Origin: RCC90-49c sp051016155
GTDB taxonomy: Bacteria > Bacteroidota > Bacteroidia > Cytophagales > Amoebophilaceae
DNA length: 64,000 nt
Reading direction: 5' to 3'
NCBI GenBank assembly: GCA_051016155.1
Contig: CP136537.1
Span: 434,001 to 498,000 of the forward strand
How positions within the stretch are numbered: the first letter of the stretch is position 1; the number at the start of each line of letters is the position of its first letter. Under the pieces are notes generated by a model. That model made no database searches. It worked only from the letters and a program-made list of their open reading frames with translations, and had not been told where the DNA came from. Positions 34,416-46,150 of the stretch are shown piece after piece. A program made the position numbers and the translations under genes.

Positions 34416-35177
34416 GTGAGGTATCAATGGTGCTTGAGCGCTGGCTGGATGATACTATTATTTAGCCTACTTCATGCTTGCCGCCCTACTCTATTGCCCA
34501 GGGGGCCTAGTAGAGAAGGGAGCTTAGTGCAGCCCTTGGCATTTGAGTATCTGAAGCTCAGTGCCACCCTCAGCTATCAAGAAGGCCCACACAAGTGCCA
34601 GCGAGGTTCTGTGCGCTTTCGGCTCAAGAAGGATGTTTGCATTTGGTTCTCTGTCACAGCTCCTTGGGGCTTAGAAGTCATCCGAGGGATGATTACCCCT
34701 GAAGGCCTCACTGTGCTCAACCATATGCAGCAAGTCTATTATGCCTATGATTATGCGGAACTTCGTACACGCTGGCCTTTTCCTTGGGACTATGCGCTGA
34801 TACAAGCTTTGCTATTGGGGGAGATGGTGCAGACCCATACTTCTCAAGAGGTACTACAAACATCCCCCCAGCAAGCACGGGTGCGGCAGAAGCCAGCCCA
34901 TGGAGTTTTTACTTATCTTGTCAACTTAGCTACAGGCCAAATACAACAGGTAGTCATAACAGACACTGCCCAACAACATCGTTGGGTAGGCACTTACCAG
35001 CCAGGCAAGTCCTACGCAGGAGGAGTGTTGTTTGAGCAGGTACAACTGGACGGGTACGAGGATGCTTTCTCAGAACAGCCAGCCGTTACACTCATCCTTG
35101 AAGGCCTCAAGGCCTCTTGGCCGAAGAAGCCTTTGTCGTTTCCTTTTTCTATTCCGCAGCACTATGAAAAGCAATAA
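34416..35177 (+). CDS. DUF4292 lipoprotein
   Basis: About 253 residues. The signal peptide WMILLFSLLHAC gives a lipobox Cys, followed by a soluble LolB-like beta-rich domain: FEYLKLSATLSYQEG, GSVRFRLKKDVCIWFSVTAP and GLEVIRGMITPEGLTVLNHM. DUF4292 proteins are envelope lipoproteins widespread in Bacteroidota. I choose the GTG at 34416, since upstream codons come from octamers. Its last 14 bp overlap the start of the EnvC-like gene, so the pair is probably co-translated. Confidence 0.82.
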   Translation: MRYQWCLSAGWMILLFSLLHACRPTLLPRGPSREGSLVQPLAFEYLKLSATLSYQEGPHKCQRGSVRFRLKKDVCIWFSVTAPWGLEVIRGMITPEGLTVLNHMQQVYYAYDYAELRTRWPFPWDYALIQALLLGEMVQTHTSQEVLQTSPQQARVRQKPAHGVFTYLVNLATGQIQQVVITDTAQQHRWVGTYQPGKSYAGGVLFEQVQLDGYEDAFSEQPAVTLILEGLKASWPKKPLSFPFSIPQHYEKQ

Positions 35178-36390
35178 GGCCTACTGGATCGGCATAGTAG
35201 GGGCGTTGCTACTCGCCTGGCAGGTCAGTGCTGCTCCATCCAGTAAAAAGCAGTTTGAAGCAGAGCGAGCGGTGCTGCTGCAACGCATCAAAAACATACA
35301 GCAGGTCTTAAAGCAGACCAAGACCCGAAAAGAGACGAGTCTAGGTCAGCTCAAGGCCCTTAATAAGCAGATTGAATCTAATGCCCTACTGATTCAGTCC
35401 ATCAGTCGCGAGGTACAGGCTATTAACCAGGATATTCGACAAAAACAGCGAGCCATTGTCGCCTTGAAGCAAGACTTGGCCCAGCTCAAAAAAGAGTATG
35501 CAGCCATGGTGTATGTAGGTGCCAAGGCCCTGAACGATATCCATCAGCTGATGTTTATTTTTTCTGCCTCTTCTTTTTACGAGCTAATACAGCGGCTGCG
35601 ATATGTCAAGCAGTATACCCAGATTCGGCACAAGCATTTTTTAAAAATTGAAAAGGGCGTGACCAACCTCCAAAAACAACAGACTGCAGCGGCCCAACGC
35701 AAGCAAGCCAAAAGTGTGCTACTGCACACTAGGCAAACGGAAAAAGGCAAGCTCATTGGTTTGAGGACGCAACAGACCCAGCAGCTGGGGCAGCTGGAGC
35801 AGCAACGCTCACAATTGGAAAAAGAACTACAGGAGCGCAACAAGGCAGTAAAACGGTTAGATAAGTTGATCAGAGACATTGTCCAACAAGCTGCTGCGCC
35901 TGCACCTCCCACGCCAACAAGCCCTGCCCCCAAGGCACCGGCCAAACCAGTGAATACGCAAAAGCTTACAGCTCCTTTTCGCAAAAGTCGAGGCAAGCTT
36001 CCATGGCCGGTTAAAACAGGCTTTATCAGTGGCAAGTTCGGCATTGGCCCCCATCCAGTGCTCCGCAACATTCAAGTGGAGAACCTAGGCATTGATATCC
36101 AAACCCAGGCAGGTGCACAAGCCCACGCTGTTTTTGAGGGCGTAGTGAAGACTATTGCGTTTGTGCCTGGCATGAACCAAGTGGTGATTATCCAGCACGG
36201 TACCTACCACAGTGTATATGCCAGACTTAAGGAGGTGACCGTTGAAGTAGGGCAGTATGTGGCAGCACAAACGTCATTGGGCACGATTTATACAGATGCA
36301 CAAGGCACCACTGAGCTGCAATTACAGCTTTGGGAAGGAACAAAAAAGTTGAATCCTGCGTGGTGGTTGAAGAAGGAGGGGAGTAAATAG
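35164..36390 (+). CDS. EnvC-like murein hydrolase activator
   Basis: 408 residues. Signal peptide (YWIGIVGALLLAWQVSAAP), a long coiled coil (residues about 25-240, Q/K-rich), a proline/alanine linker (AAPAPPTPTSPAPKAPAKP), then a LytM/M23 domain. The M23 zinc residues are lost: NLGIDI replaces HxGIDx and LQLQLW replaces LHFELW. That matches EnvC/NlpD-type activators, which switch on amidases during division rather than cutting themselves. The ATG overlaps the DUF4292 gene by 14 bp. Confidence 0.88.
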   Translation: MKSNKAYWIGIVGALLLAWQVSAAPSSKKQFEAERAVLLQRIKNIQQVLKQTKTRKETSLGQLKALNKQIESNALLIQSISREVQAINQDIRQKQRAIVALKQDLAQLKKEYAAMVYVGAKALNDIHQLMFIFSASSFYELIQRLRYVKQYTQIRHKHFLKIEKGVTNLQKQQTAAAQRKQAKSVLLHTRQTEKGKLIGLRTQQTQQLGQLEQQRSQLEKELQERNKAVKRLDKLIRDIVQQAAAPAPPTPTSPAPKAPAKPVNTQKLTAPFRKSRGKLPWPVKTGFISGKFGIGPHPVLRNIQVENLGIDIQTQAGAQAHAVFEGVVKTIAFVPGMNQVVIIQHGTYHSVYARLKEVTVEVGQYVAAQTSLGTIYTDAQGTTELQLQLWEGTKKLNPAWWLKKEGSK

Positions 36391-36463
36391 GGAAAGATTT
36401 ATAGGTGGAACAAAACGTCTTAATCTTTTCTATAAGAGCCAAAAAGGCTCATATTCCAAGGTA

Positions 36464-37111
36464 CTATTTACTTGAGGGTTGTACGGCACTTATGATGATG
36501 CTCAGTTGTGCAGCTTTATTATCATCTATAGATTCATCTCTATTATCTATTACAGCCTGGAGGGAATTGATTAGTTCTTGGGCAGTAGTTAACTTAGATC
36601 CTTTGAAAGCATTTACTAAAGTAAGTGCACGGGTATCGTATGAAGACTCTTCTTCAGCAAGTACATCAGGATCTTCTGGGTAGGGGAGCTGATTCAATTT
36701 CTCCAACGCTTGCAGGAGTTTCGTAAGCATGGCTTTGTGAGAAGATGCCAATTGTACAAGATAGTCACAGTCTTTACCTCGAGATTGGGAATTCGCTTCA
36801 CGAGAGAATGCAGCGAATTTTGGGTCTTTTACGAGCTCTTCTAACGACTGCAGAGCCTGATCTAGAACTGCTCTTACTTGTTCTTGTGGGCTTTGAGATT
36901 GGGCTTTCGGTCCCTGACCATCATTACTAGCACCTGGCGCTTGTGGCTTGGGATCAGGTTGCTCTCTCGGCACTCCCTCAGCAGAAGGCTCGATTGTTGC
37001 GACTTCAGCAAGCTTTCCAGGAAGCCCTTCATTACCTTGTTGGCAGTTGATTAATAGTGATAGAGCACCTACCATTGACAACATTAATAAGCCTATTTTC
37101 TTGTAGTTCAT
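36464..37111 (-). CDS. Unrecognised lipoprotein
   Basis: 215 residues. The signal peptide IGLLMLSMVGALSLLINC has a lipobox. A low-complexity acidic/proline linker follows (REQPDPKPQAPGASNDGQG), then a helical domain (residues about 78-205) with a central Cys in SRGKDCDYLVQLASSHKAML. Its layout resembles the lipoprotein at 46151 (linker, helices, one internal Cys). No known domain. Confidence 0.75.
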   Translation of the reverse strand: MNYKKIGLLMLSMVGALSLLINCQQGNEGLPGKLAEVATIEPSAEGVPREQPDPKPQAPGASNDGQGPKAQSQSPQEQVRAVLDQALQSLEELVKDPKFAAFSREANSQSRGKDCDYLVQLASSHKAMLTKLLQALEKLNQLPYPEDPDVLAEEESSYDTRALTLVNAFKGSKLTTAQELINSLQAVIDNRDESIDDNKAAQLSIIISAVQPSSK

Positions 37112-37173
37112 GAAGCTTTACTCTTGAATATGGTGCAAAAGTAGGCCACGCCTATGATTTGGTCAACAAGACC

Positions 37174-37284
37174 CGTTGTGCAATGCACTTAATACTCCTT
37201 AATTACTCTACAAAGATCCCTTATCAAGTCTATCCACAGCTCTAAAATCACACTCACCAAAGAGTTCAGCAATGCAATGTCCTC
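37174..37284 (-). repeat. Diverged MITE-like repeat M1
   Basis: The complement begins GAGGACATTGCATTGCTGAA, has TGAGTGTGATTTTAGAGC in the middle and ends in GTGCATTGCACAAC, a weak version of the family end. About 111 bp. Confidence 0.5.
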
Positions 37285-37311
37285 ATAGCTGACAGTACTC
37301 TTTAAAAGACC

Positions 37312-37686
37312 TCATCTTTGCGTACGCTTGCGCTTGCTCTCTGCTTCATTCAACAGCATTGCTTCGTGCAGCAGCGTTTCTATGGCCACGAAGTCGATGT
37401 CTTCCAACGCTTTGATCCTGACATGCCGAACCTCTTTCCCCTCTCCTACTAATAAACTGGGGGCATTCTGTAACCGGGCACCTTGGCAAAAACCTAGGTC
37501 AACAGCTCCCTGGCGAGGGTTGAGATAGCACAGTCGACCCTGATAGCTGTAAAATGGAAGGTTATATTTTATCGATTCTTCTACCTGCGGTCCAATTTGC
37601 CTAATAAGGTTCCTCAAAGCCTTCAGGATGTTTTGAAGTGCTACCGGCTGCTGATCGATGAAAACGGCCACATCTGAAGTTGGCAT
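37312..37686 (-). CDS. DUF1801-domain protein
   Basis: About 124 residues from the ATG at 37686 (PTSDVAVFIDQQPVALQNIL). ALRNLIRQIGPQVEESIKYN, LPFYSYQGRLCYLNPRQGAV and DLGFCQGARL are typical of DUF1801/YdhG-like proteins, a small frataxin-like alpha/beta fold. Function unknown. The frame extends to a GTG at 37761 but that part does not resemble the family. It is divergent from the metal permease gene at 37788. Confidence 0.78.
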   Translation of the reverse strand: MPTSDVAVFIDQQPVALQNILKALRNLIRQIGPQVEESIKYNLPFYSYQGRLCYLNPRQGAVDLGFCQGARLQNAPSLLVGEGKEVRHVRIKALEDIDFVAIETLLHEAMLLNEAESKRKRTQR

Positions 37687-37787
37687 TTTTAGCACTAAGT
37701 TTTTGTGAGTCAGCCATAAAGATAGCTCGAAGCTGGTTATCTTTGAATCTCTCACCCTCACACCATTGATGGAAAGAAATCAGTCTG

Positions 37788-38645
37788 ATGATGGAAGCAG
37801 TTTGGATCATTCTAGTGGCATCGCTGGCCGCGATCAATTGTAGCTTGATTGGGACCTACTTGGTGCTCAGGAAGATGGCTATGATGGGCGATGCCATTGC
37901 CCATGCAGTCTTGCCAGGCATTGTCGTTGCTTTTTTACTGGTGGGTTCAAAAACCTCTTTCGTAATTCTTCTCGGAGCTGGTAGTGTAGGAGTCATAGCT
38001 ACTTTGTTGATAGAGTTTTTGCATAGAAGCGTTAGACTACAGTCAGATGCCTCTATCGGCATCAACTTTACTTGGCTCTTTGCTCTGGGAGTTATTCTTA
38101 TCTCTTTTTTCAGCAAAAAGATTGATTTAGACCCAGACTGTATTCTATATGGAGAGATTGCGTATGTACCGCTCGACTCTTGGATAGGCCCAGGGGGCAT
38201 GAGTTTGGGTCCTAGGTCTTTTTACATTCTGGCTGTGATGCTGCTGATCAACCTAGGGTTTATCCTTTTTAGCTATAAGGAACTCTTTCTCACCACCTTT
38301 GATCCTGCTTTTGCGGCTAGCATAGGGATGAATACTACGTTGTGGCACTACTTGTTGATGGGGGCTACTTCTTTTACTACAGTGGCTGCTTTTGAGGTAG
38401 TAGGGGCCATACTCGTTGTGGCCCTCTTGGTAGGCCCTCCAGCGACTGCCTATCTACTTACCCAGCACCTGCGCCAGATGTTGATAATGGCTTCCTGGGT
38501 GGGTGTTGCTACTGCTGTAGGGGGCTACTATCTGGCTATATGGGTCAATGGAGCCATTGCTGGGGCCATGGCGACCATGGCAGGCGGTCTGTTTTTGGTG
38601 GCTTTTTTAGTACAGCAGTGGCCTTCCAAAAGTGCAAAAGCTTAG
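37788..38645 (+). CDS. ABC-3 family metal transporter permease
   Basis: 285 residues with about eight membrane helices. CSLIGTYLVLRKMAMMGDAI and AHAVLPGIVVAFLL carry the ABC-3 signature (S/G-D-A-x-x-H-A-V-L-P-G), and AFEVVGAILVVALLVGPPA is the cytosolic coupling region. Permeases of this class import Zn, Mn or Fe together with an ATPase and a binding protein. Neither partner gene is adjacent. Confidence 0.92.
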   Translation: MMEAVWIILVASLAAINCSLIGTYLVLRKMAMMGDAIAHAVLPGIVVAFLLVGSKTSFVILLGAGSVGVIATLLIEFLHRSVRLQSDASIGINFTWLFALGVILISFFSKKIDLDPDCILYGEIAYVPLDSWIGPGGMSLGPRSFYILAVMLLINLGFILFSYKELFLTTFDPAFAASIGMNTTLWHYLLMGATSFTTVAAFEVVGAILVVALLVGPPATAYLLTQHLRQMLIMASWVGVATAVGGYYLAIWVNGAIAGAMATMAGGLFLVAFLVQQWPSKSAKA

Positions 38646-38770
38646 GAAAATACATTTTGTAAGAGGGGAATTGTCATTATGCTGAGGGTGGTTTATATTG
38701 TGTTCGCGCAGAGGATAGGTGGTGCAGGCTCGAAGCTTCTTCTTTAATTATACACTCAAAATCAATCGAA

Positions 38771-39133
38771 ATGAAAGTAATTGGTAAACTACTTGAAGTA
38801 AAAGAAACGCAACAAGTATCAGACACCTTTAAAAAGCGAACGTTTGTGCTTGAATATGCAGAAAATCCACAATATCCAGAGTATATCTCTTTTGAGCTCG
38901 TGCAAGATCGATGTAGCTTGTTAGATAACTTACAAACTGGCCAGGAAGTAGAGGTTAGTTTTAATTTAAAAGGAAGAAAATGGATTAACCCTGAGGGAGA
39001 AACAAAGTACTTCAATTCTTTACAAGCGTGGCGTATAGAGACAGTGGCAGGCAGCCCAGCAGCTTCTGAAGAACAGAAGGCTACCTCAGCTGCGGCAGTA
39101 GAACCTACTCAGGAGGACGATTTACCTTTTTAA
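38771..39133 (+). CDS. DUF3127 protein with an SSB-like acidic tail
   Basis: 120 residues. KVIGKLLEVKETQQVSDTFK, then FVLEYAENPQYPEYISFELV and GQEVEVSFNLKGRKW, form the DUF3127 OB-fold-like domain known in Bacteroidota. A disordered Ala/Glu linker leads to the final QEDDLPF, which copies the acidic C-terminal tail of single-stranded DNA-binding protein (DDDIPF type) that docks repair and replication proteins. Single-strand DNA binding is a reasonable inference. Confidence 0.82.
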   Translation: MKVIGKLLEVKETQQVSDTFKKRTFVLEYAENPQYPEYISFELVQDRCSLLDNLQTGQEVEVSFNLKGRKWINPEGETKYFNSLQAWRIETVAGSPAASEEQKATSAAAVEPTQEDDLPF

Positions 39134-39331
39134 GCACTTCCCATCTCTCGCATGTTAGAGCCACGTAGACACAGTCACACTCAGGAGAGGCTGTGTCTTT
39201 GCAGGACCACTCGATATCCTTCAATCTATTTCAAAGACTACATAGCATCTCAAAGTCCGCGCTCTCAGCGCTTGTCAACTACTAGTTGTTGCCATGTCGA
39301 CTAGGATTTAACATCCCCTCCAATCCCCGCC

Positions 39332-42172
39332 ATGAACAGTAGTATCGACTATCTCGACGTTGATCATCTCATCGTATATGCTTTTCTAGCTACCATCCTT
39401 TTCGCAGGGCTGTATGTAGGTAGAGACATCAAAGATATGGATGATTATGCACTGACGGGAAAATCATACAACCTTCTTACGCTCGTATTTACCTTTTTGG
39501 CAACTGCTCTGGGCAGCAGTCTCACAACGCGTATGTCTGCTAGCATCTTCACTGACGGCATCATCATGGTCGTGGCGAGTTTAGGAAATATATTATCTTC
39601 CCTATTCGTTGCTTTTTACATTATTCCAAGGGCAGTCACCCCAAAAGGGAGTATGAGCATCGCTGAGATGATGGGACACTTTTATGGGAGTAAAGTCAGA
39701 ACCATTACTGGCGTCATAGGGACTGTATATTGTGTAGGGATTATGGCAGCACAAATGCTAGTGCTAGGCTTTATAGCTGAGCTGGTCATGCATGTGGACA
39801 AAACTTGGAGCATTGTGATTAGCGGGGCTATTATGATAACCCATACTGTACTGGGGGGAATCCGTTCTATAGTCACTACCAGTATCATTAAGCTCTCAGC
39901 AATAATTGCTTTTATTCCCCTCATGTGCAGTATGGCTACCAACAAAGCTGGAGGAGTTATCGAAATACTTAACGCTGTGCCACCTGATAGACTTGTCATC
40001 TGGGGACACAAACGTTTCAATGACTACTTCATTCTCTTCTTCTTAGGCATGATTCCTACACTCATCTTCTCGCCGCCTCAGATTCAGAAAATACTTATGG
40101 CTGACAGTAGGTATAAAATCCAAACGATGCTTTTGAGTGAGGTCAGCGTTGGGCTACCCCTGAGATTTATTGTTCTATTGGTATCTTTTTCTGCTCTAAT
40201 ACTTTTTCCCTCCATTGATCCTAACGTAGTTCTTCCATATGTCATTTACAAGACTACACCCATTGCTCTGAAAGGTATCTGTATTGCAGGGGTTTTAGCC
40301 ATTACTATGTCTGCAGCCAACTCTTGTTTACATACAGGCAGTATTCTATTGGTTCATGATATCCTCAAGCCCATAAGTGATAAAAAAAACATCCCCCTCG
40401 ATGAGCTGCAGTGGGTCAGATATGCTACGCTACTGCTTGGTCTTGTTGCCATTTTCATGGCTATCAAAGGAGCAGATATGAGTATCGTGTTTTTAGGCTC
40501 TGCTAGTCTTTTCTCCGTTTTAATTATTATTCCTTTTGTGGCAGGCTGGATAGGCATGAAAGTAAGTGCCAAGGCTTTCTATATAGCACTTTTCTCTACA
40601 ATTACTTGGTGGGTCGGAAAATCATATGCAGGCAATGGTATAGACCGCCTCACATTATTGCTGACTTTTATCATCAATGGTATCACCTTTTTTATCATCC
40701 ACGTCAGCGAGAACAAAGGTTTTGCTTTTGTTGAGAAAGAAGAAGCTGGCAAAGAAGAAGAACAAGCAAAGCACCCTGCAAGGGCGCTTAAAAGATGGTC
40801 TTGGGTTAGTATTAAGACCTGGTTAGCACAGTATGCACCTACGCCTAAAAACATTATTGCATACTCTACCAACAGGGTGAGTAAGTACGGAGCCAATCAT
40901 ATTGTTTTTGCAACCTTCATTTGCCTTCATTATGTCTTTCCTCACTTTATGTGGGCTGGAGGCAAAGTGCATCACTTTGACCTCCTCACTGTGGTTCGCT
41001 TTTTGGGAGCCGTTATGTGCGTTCCACTACTCCTCAAACGCTACTGGCCCACCAGTGTGCTGCCCTATTTCCCTGTTTATTGGCATACAACCGTCATGTA
41101 TGTCTTGCCGTTCACCAATGCGTTTGCGTTTCTCATCACAGGGGGGACTAAAGAATGGCTTATCAACATAGCACTCGCCATTATGATGCTCATTGCTGTG
41201 GTAGACTGGCTCAGCTCTATCATCCTTATTGTCTTAGGGACTGGTCTAGGGATACTTTGTTATTACTTACTCTTTTTCTGTCTGGACGATGTAACGCTCT
41301 TCTGTCCAGATTGGGTGACTGTATATCAAACAATTTATACATGCATTTTTTCTGCGGCTATAGGCTTTCTCTTTCTTCGAAAAAGAGAAAAAGAAGCAGA
41401 TAAACGACTAGAGGCGCTGGAATTATTTGCCAAAGCCGTAGCACACGAAGTGAAGAATGTAGTAGGCATAAGTAAGTCCTATGCCAGTTCTATTAGATTC
41501 TTTAGTCAACAGATGCGCATCGATAAAGTATTGCCTACTGAAGACCACCAAGAAGTACTCCTTATTAAAGTAGACAAAAGGGCTTACACATTACTCAACG
41601 AGATAATAGAGGGATTGACGCACGATAGCGATCGAGGCATGGAGACTATTAATAGAATGTTGGCTACAATGCGCAATAACGTTAGTGAACATGACTTTGC
41701 GATACTCTCTATGCAAACATGTGTGGGCAACGCTTTAGAAGCTTATGGACTGACCAAGTACCAGCAAGACAGAATATTGGTGGATTTAGAGGAAGATTTT
41801 ATGTTTTATGGCTCAGAGTACTACATACAGCACATCATATTCAACCTCTTGAAGAACGCCTACAAGTATAGCCGAAAGGACTGTACGATAGAGATATGGC
41901 TGAAAAATAATGAACTGCACTTCAAAGATGATGGGCCTGGTATTGCAGAAGAGGATTTACCCTACATTTTTGACCACTTCTTCACTACCGACACGGTGGG
42001 GACGGGGATTGGGTTGGCATTCTGTAGACTCGTTATGGAAGAGTTTGGAGGTACCATCACCTGTAGATCAAAACAAGGGAATGAGTCCTTTACAGAGCTT
42101 ATACTTTCTTTCCCTGAAGCTGAGACACAAAATGAGAAAAGAGTGCGAGAGCGTCTACAAAAACCCAGGTAG
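39332..42172 (+). CDS. Sodium:solute symporter fused to a histidine kinase
   Basis: 946 residues. The N-terminal two-thirds (about residues 10-690) has some 18 membrane helices. The first part is of the sodium/solute symporter family (LVFTFLATALGSSLTTRMSA, NSCLHTGSILLVHDILKP). After a short linker (KKREKEADKRLEALELFAKA style) comes a kinase core: H-box AVAHEVKNVVGISK (His705), N-box IFNLLKNAYKYS (about 837-848), G1 FKDDGPGIAEEDLPYIF, and G2 VGTGIGLAFCRLVMEEFGG. This is the CbrA/PrlS-like architecture, where the transporter senses or moves a solute. No response regulator is adjacent. Confidence 0.92.
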   Translation: MNSSIDYLDVDHLIVYAFLATILFAGLYVGRDIKDMDDYALTGKSYNLLTLVFTFLATALGSSLTTRMSASIFTDGIIMVVASLGNILSSLFVAFYIIPRAVTPKGSMSIAEMMGHFYGSKVRTITGVIGTVYCVGIMAAQMLVLGFIAELVMHVDKTWSIVISGAIMITHTVLGGIRSIVTTSIIKLSAIIAFIPLMCSMATNKAGGVIEILNAVPPDRLVIWGHKRFNDYFILFFLGMIPTLIFSPPQIQKILMADSRYKIQTMLLSEVSVGLPLRFIVLLVSFSALILFPSIDPNVVLPYVIYKTTPIALKGICIAGVLAITMSAANSCLHTGSILLVHDILKPISDKKNIPLDELQWVRYATLLLGLVAIFMAIKGADMSIVFLGSASLFSVLIIIPFVAGWIGMKVSAKAFYIALFSTITWWVGKSYAGNGIDRLTLLLTFIINGITFFIIHVSENKGFAFVEKEEAGKEEEQAKHPARALKRWSWVSIKTWLAQYAPTPKNIIAYSTNRVSKYGANHIVFATFICLHYVFPHFMWAGGKVHHFDLLTVVRFLGAVMCVPLLLKRYWPTSVLPYFPVYWHTTVMYVLPFTNAFAFLITGGTKEWLINIALAIMMLIAVVDWLSSIILIVLGTGLGILCYYLLFFCLDDVTLFCPDWVTVYQTIYTCIFSAAIGFLFLRKREKEADKRLEALELFAKAVAHEVKNVVGISKSYASSIRFFSQQMRIDKVLPTEDHQEVLLIKVDKRAYTLLNEIIEGLTHDSDRGMETINRMLATMRNNVSEHDFAILSMQTCVGNALEAYGLTKYQQDRILVDLEEDFMFYGSEYYIQHIIFNLLKNAYKYSRKDCTIEIWLKNNELHFKDDGPGIAEEDLPYIFDHFFTTDTVGTGIGLAFCRLVMEEFGGTITCRSKQGNESFTELILSFPEAETQNEKRVRERLQKPR

Positions 42173-42189
42173 CCTTTGAGAAGTATTGA

Positions 42190-42305
42190 GATCATCGCAC
42201 TCCTGGGTGATTTTGTGATTGGAAATTTGAAAAGCTTTTTTAATCCCCAAGACTGCCTATTTTAAAGGTATAGGAACGGATTTGGAGCTATCTTGCAATA
42301 GCTTC
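42190..42305 (+). repeat. MITE-like repeat M1 upstream of tRNA-Thr
   Basis: 116 bp. It has a CCTGGGTGATTTTGTGATTG block, TTTTTTAATCCCCAAGACTG and an end TGCAATAGCTTC. The left terminus is diverged. Confidence 0.55.
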
Positions 42306-42350
42306 ATTTTGGAAATAGCAACCAGCAGCTTAGTTTTGCAATGCTTTCAA

Positions 42351-42423
<73 letters not shown>

Positions 42424-42596
42424 CCGAAGCCTACAAAGCAACGTTACGATACTCAAGTAACATTGCCCATCCATTTCTTAGTACAAAAGGGCTTCCTCCG
42501 CACCAGGAGAGGGAGATAAGGTCGACTAGCGATCCACTAAGCACCCATTTACTTGCAAGTCCAACAACACTCTTACCCACTGTAAACCTTAAATAC

Positions 42597-44804
<2,208 letters not shown>

Positions 44805-44917
44805 CTACACAAGGACTGCCTGAAGCGCATTCTTCCTTTCCTCTTCATTGCATAGCAAACGCAGGGAACCTATTTTGAAAACATTGATAATCCTTTCAAC
44901 AAACAAATAGGAAGACT

Positions 44918-45322
44918 ATGAACAACTGGAATCCCGTCAGCTGGTTTGAAATTCCCGCCAAGGACCTAGATAGCAGTAAACGTTATTACGAAAGGCTATT
45001 CGACATCACGCTCCAAGAGGTAGAAGTTTCTACCAGGACCTATGGCCCAGAAGACAAGAAAGTGAAGATGGCGCTCTTCCCAGGCGGGCCTGGCAGCACC
45101 GGTCCTATAGGGGCTCTGGTCGAATTGAAGTCTCACCGAATCACTAACGAAAAAGGCACTATAGTATACTTTCAGTGCGAAGACCTGAAAGACAAGCTCC
45201 AGTATGCCGATGGACTAGGCGGCGATATCCTGATGCGCAAAACCCCTATTGGAGAGTACGGCTTCATTGCCCACTTTATTGACGTGGCAGGCAATCGGAT
45301 AGGCCTCCACTCTATGCAATAG
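44918..45322 (+). CDS. VOC-family (glyoxalase/dioxygenase-fold) protein
   Basis: 134 residues. WNPVSWFEIPAKDLDSSKRY and YERLFDITLQEVE open the fold, and GEYGFIAHFIDVAGNRIGLH closes it. This is the single-domain VOC pattern. Some metal ligands are not obvious (WFEIPA in place of the usual His), so a catalytic role is uncertain. Confidence 0.83.
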   Translation: MNNWNPVSWFEIPAKDLDSSKRYYERLFDITLQEVEVSTRTYGPEDKKVKMALFPGGPGSTGPIGALVELKSHRITNEKGTIVYFQCEDLKDKLQYADGLGGDILMRKTPIGEYGFIAHFIDVAGNRIGLHSMQ

Positions 45323-45411
45323 GCAGCCCCAGGTACAACGCTGCACACCTCTGTACGGGCGGTGGGCTACCATCGCCTGACGCTTTCTGCAAACCGAGCG
45401 TTGCAAAATAG

Positions 45412-46074
45412 ATGCCGATGACTACCAGCCATAAGCTCTCCGTTCACGCCTTTACTTTCAACGCCTTTCAAGAGAACACCTACGTCATTTACGATGATAC
45501 ACGTGCCTGTGCCATCATAGACCCTGGATGCTACACGCAGCAAGAGCAAGCAGCCCTAAACGAATTCATTGAACAGCACGACCTCCAAGTCACTCACCTG
45601 ATCAACACGCATGCCCACATCGACCATGTGCTGGGCAATCTATACATAAAAGCAACGTATAGAGTCCAGCTGGCCTTGCACACGCTAGAAGTCCCCATCC
45701 TCCAAGCAGCTGTGCAGTATGCTCCCCTCTATGGCTTCCCCGACTACTCCCCTGCAGAGGCTGACTTACTACTTACAGCCGATGATACTATTCAGGTAGG
45801 CAACACTGCCTTAACCATCCTGCACGTGCCAGGGCACTCTCCAGGCCACATTGCATTATACAGCCAACGAGATAAGCTTTGTCTGGCTGGCGATGTCTTA
45901 TTTCAGAACAGCATAGGTAGGACAGACCTGCCAGGAGGCGACCACGAGTTGCTTTTACAAAGTATCCATGAACAGTTGTTCTCCTTGGACGATGAGGTCG
46001 TGGTCTATCCTGGGCATGGCCCCACTACGACGATTGGGGAAGAAAAAAGTAACAATCCTTTTTGTCGACACTAG
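45412..46074 (+). CDS. MBL-fold hydrolase, glyoxalase II-like
   Basis: 220 residues. INTHAHIDHVLGN (HxHxDH), VPGHSPGHIALY, LAGDVLFQNSIGRTDLPGGD and VYPGHGPTTT are the metal-site motifs of the hydroxyacylglutathione hydrolase/YcbL group. The length matches small YcbL-type thioesterases that lack the glutathione domain. Cytosolic. Confidence 0.92.
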   Translation: MPMTTSHKLSVHAFTFNAFQENTYVIYDDTRACAIIDPGCYTQQEQAALNEFIEQHDLQVTHLINTHAHIDHVLGNLYIKATYRVQLALHTLEVPILQAAVQYAPLYGFPDYSPAEADLLLTADDTIQVGNTALTILHVPGHSPGHIALYSQRDKLCLAGDVLFQNSIGRTDLPGGDHELLLQSIHEQLFSLDDEVVVYPGHGPTTTIGEEKSNNPFCRH

Positions 46075-46150
46075 CTTGGCTACTATTTTATAGCAGTATT
46101 TCCCTAGCTTTGCAAGTAGAATAACTTCTAAAAAGCTCCAGTATCGAAAT

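Noticed and set aside
35164..36390. Active M23 endopeptidase
   Set aside because: The zinc ligands are replaced, so it is called an EnvC-like activator.
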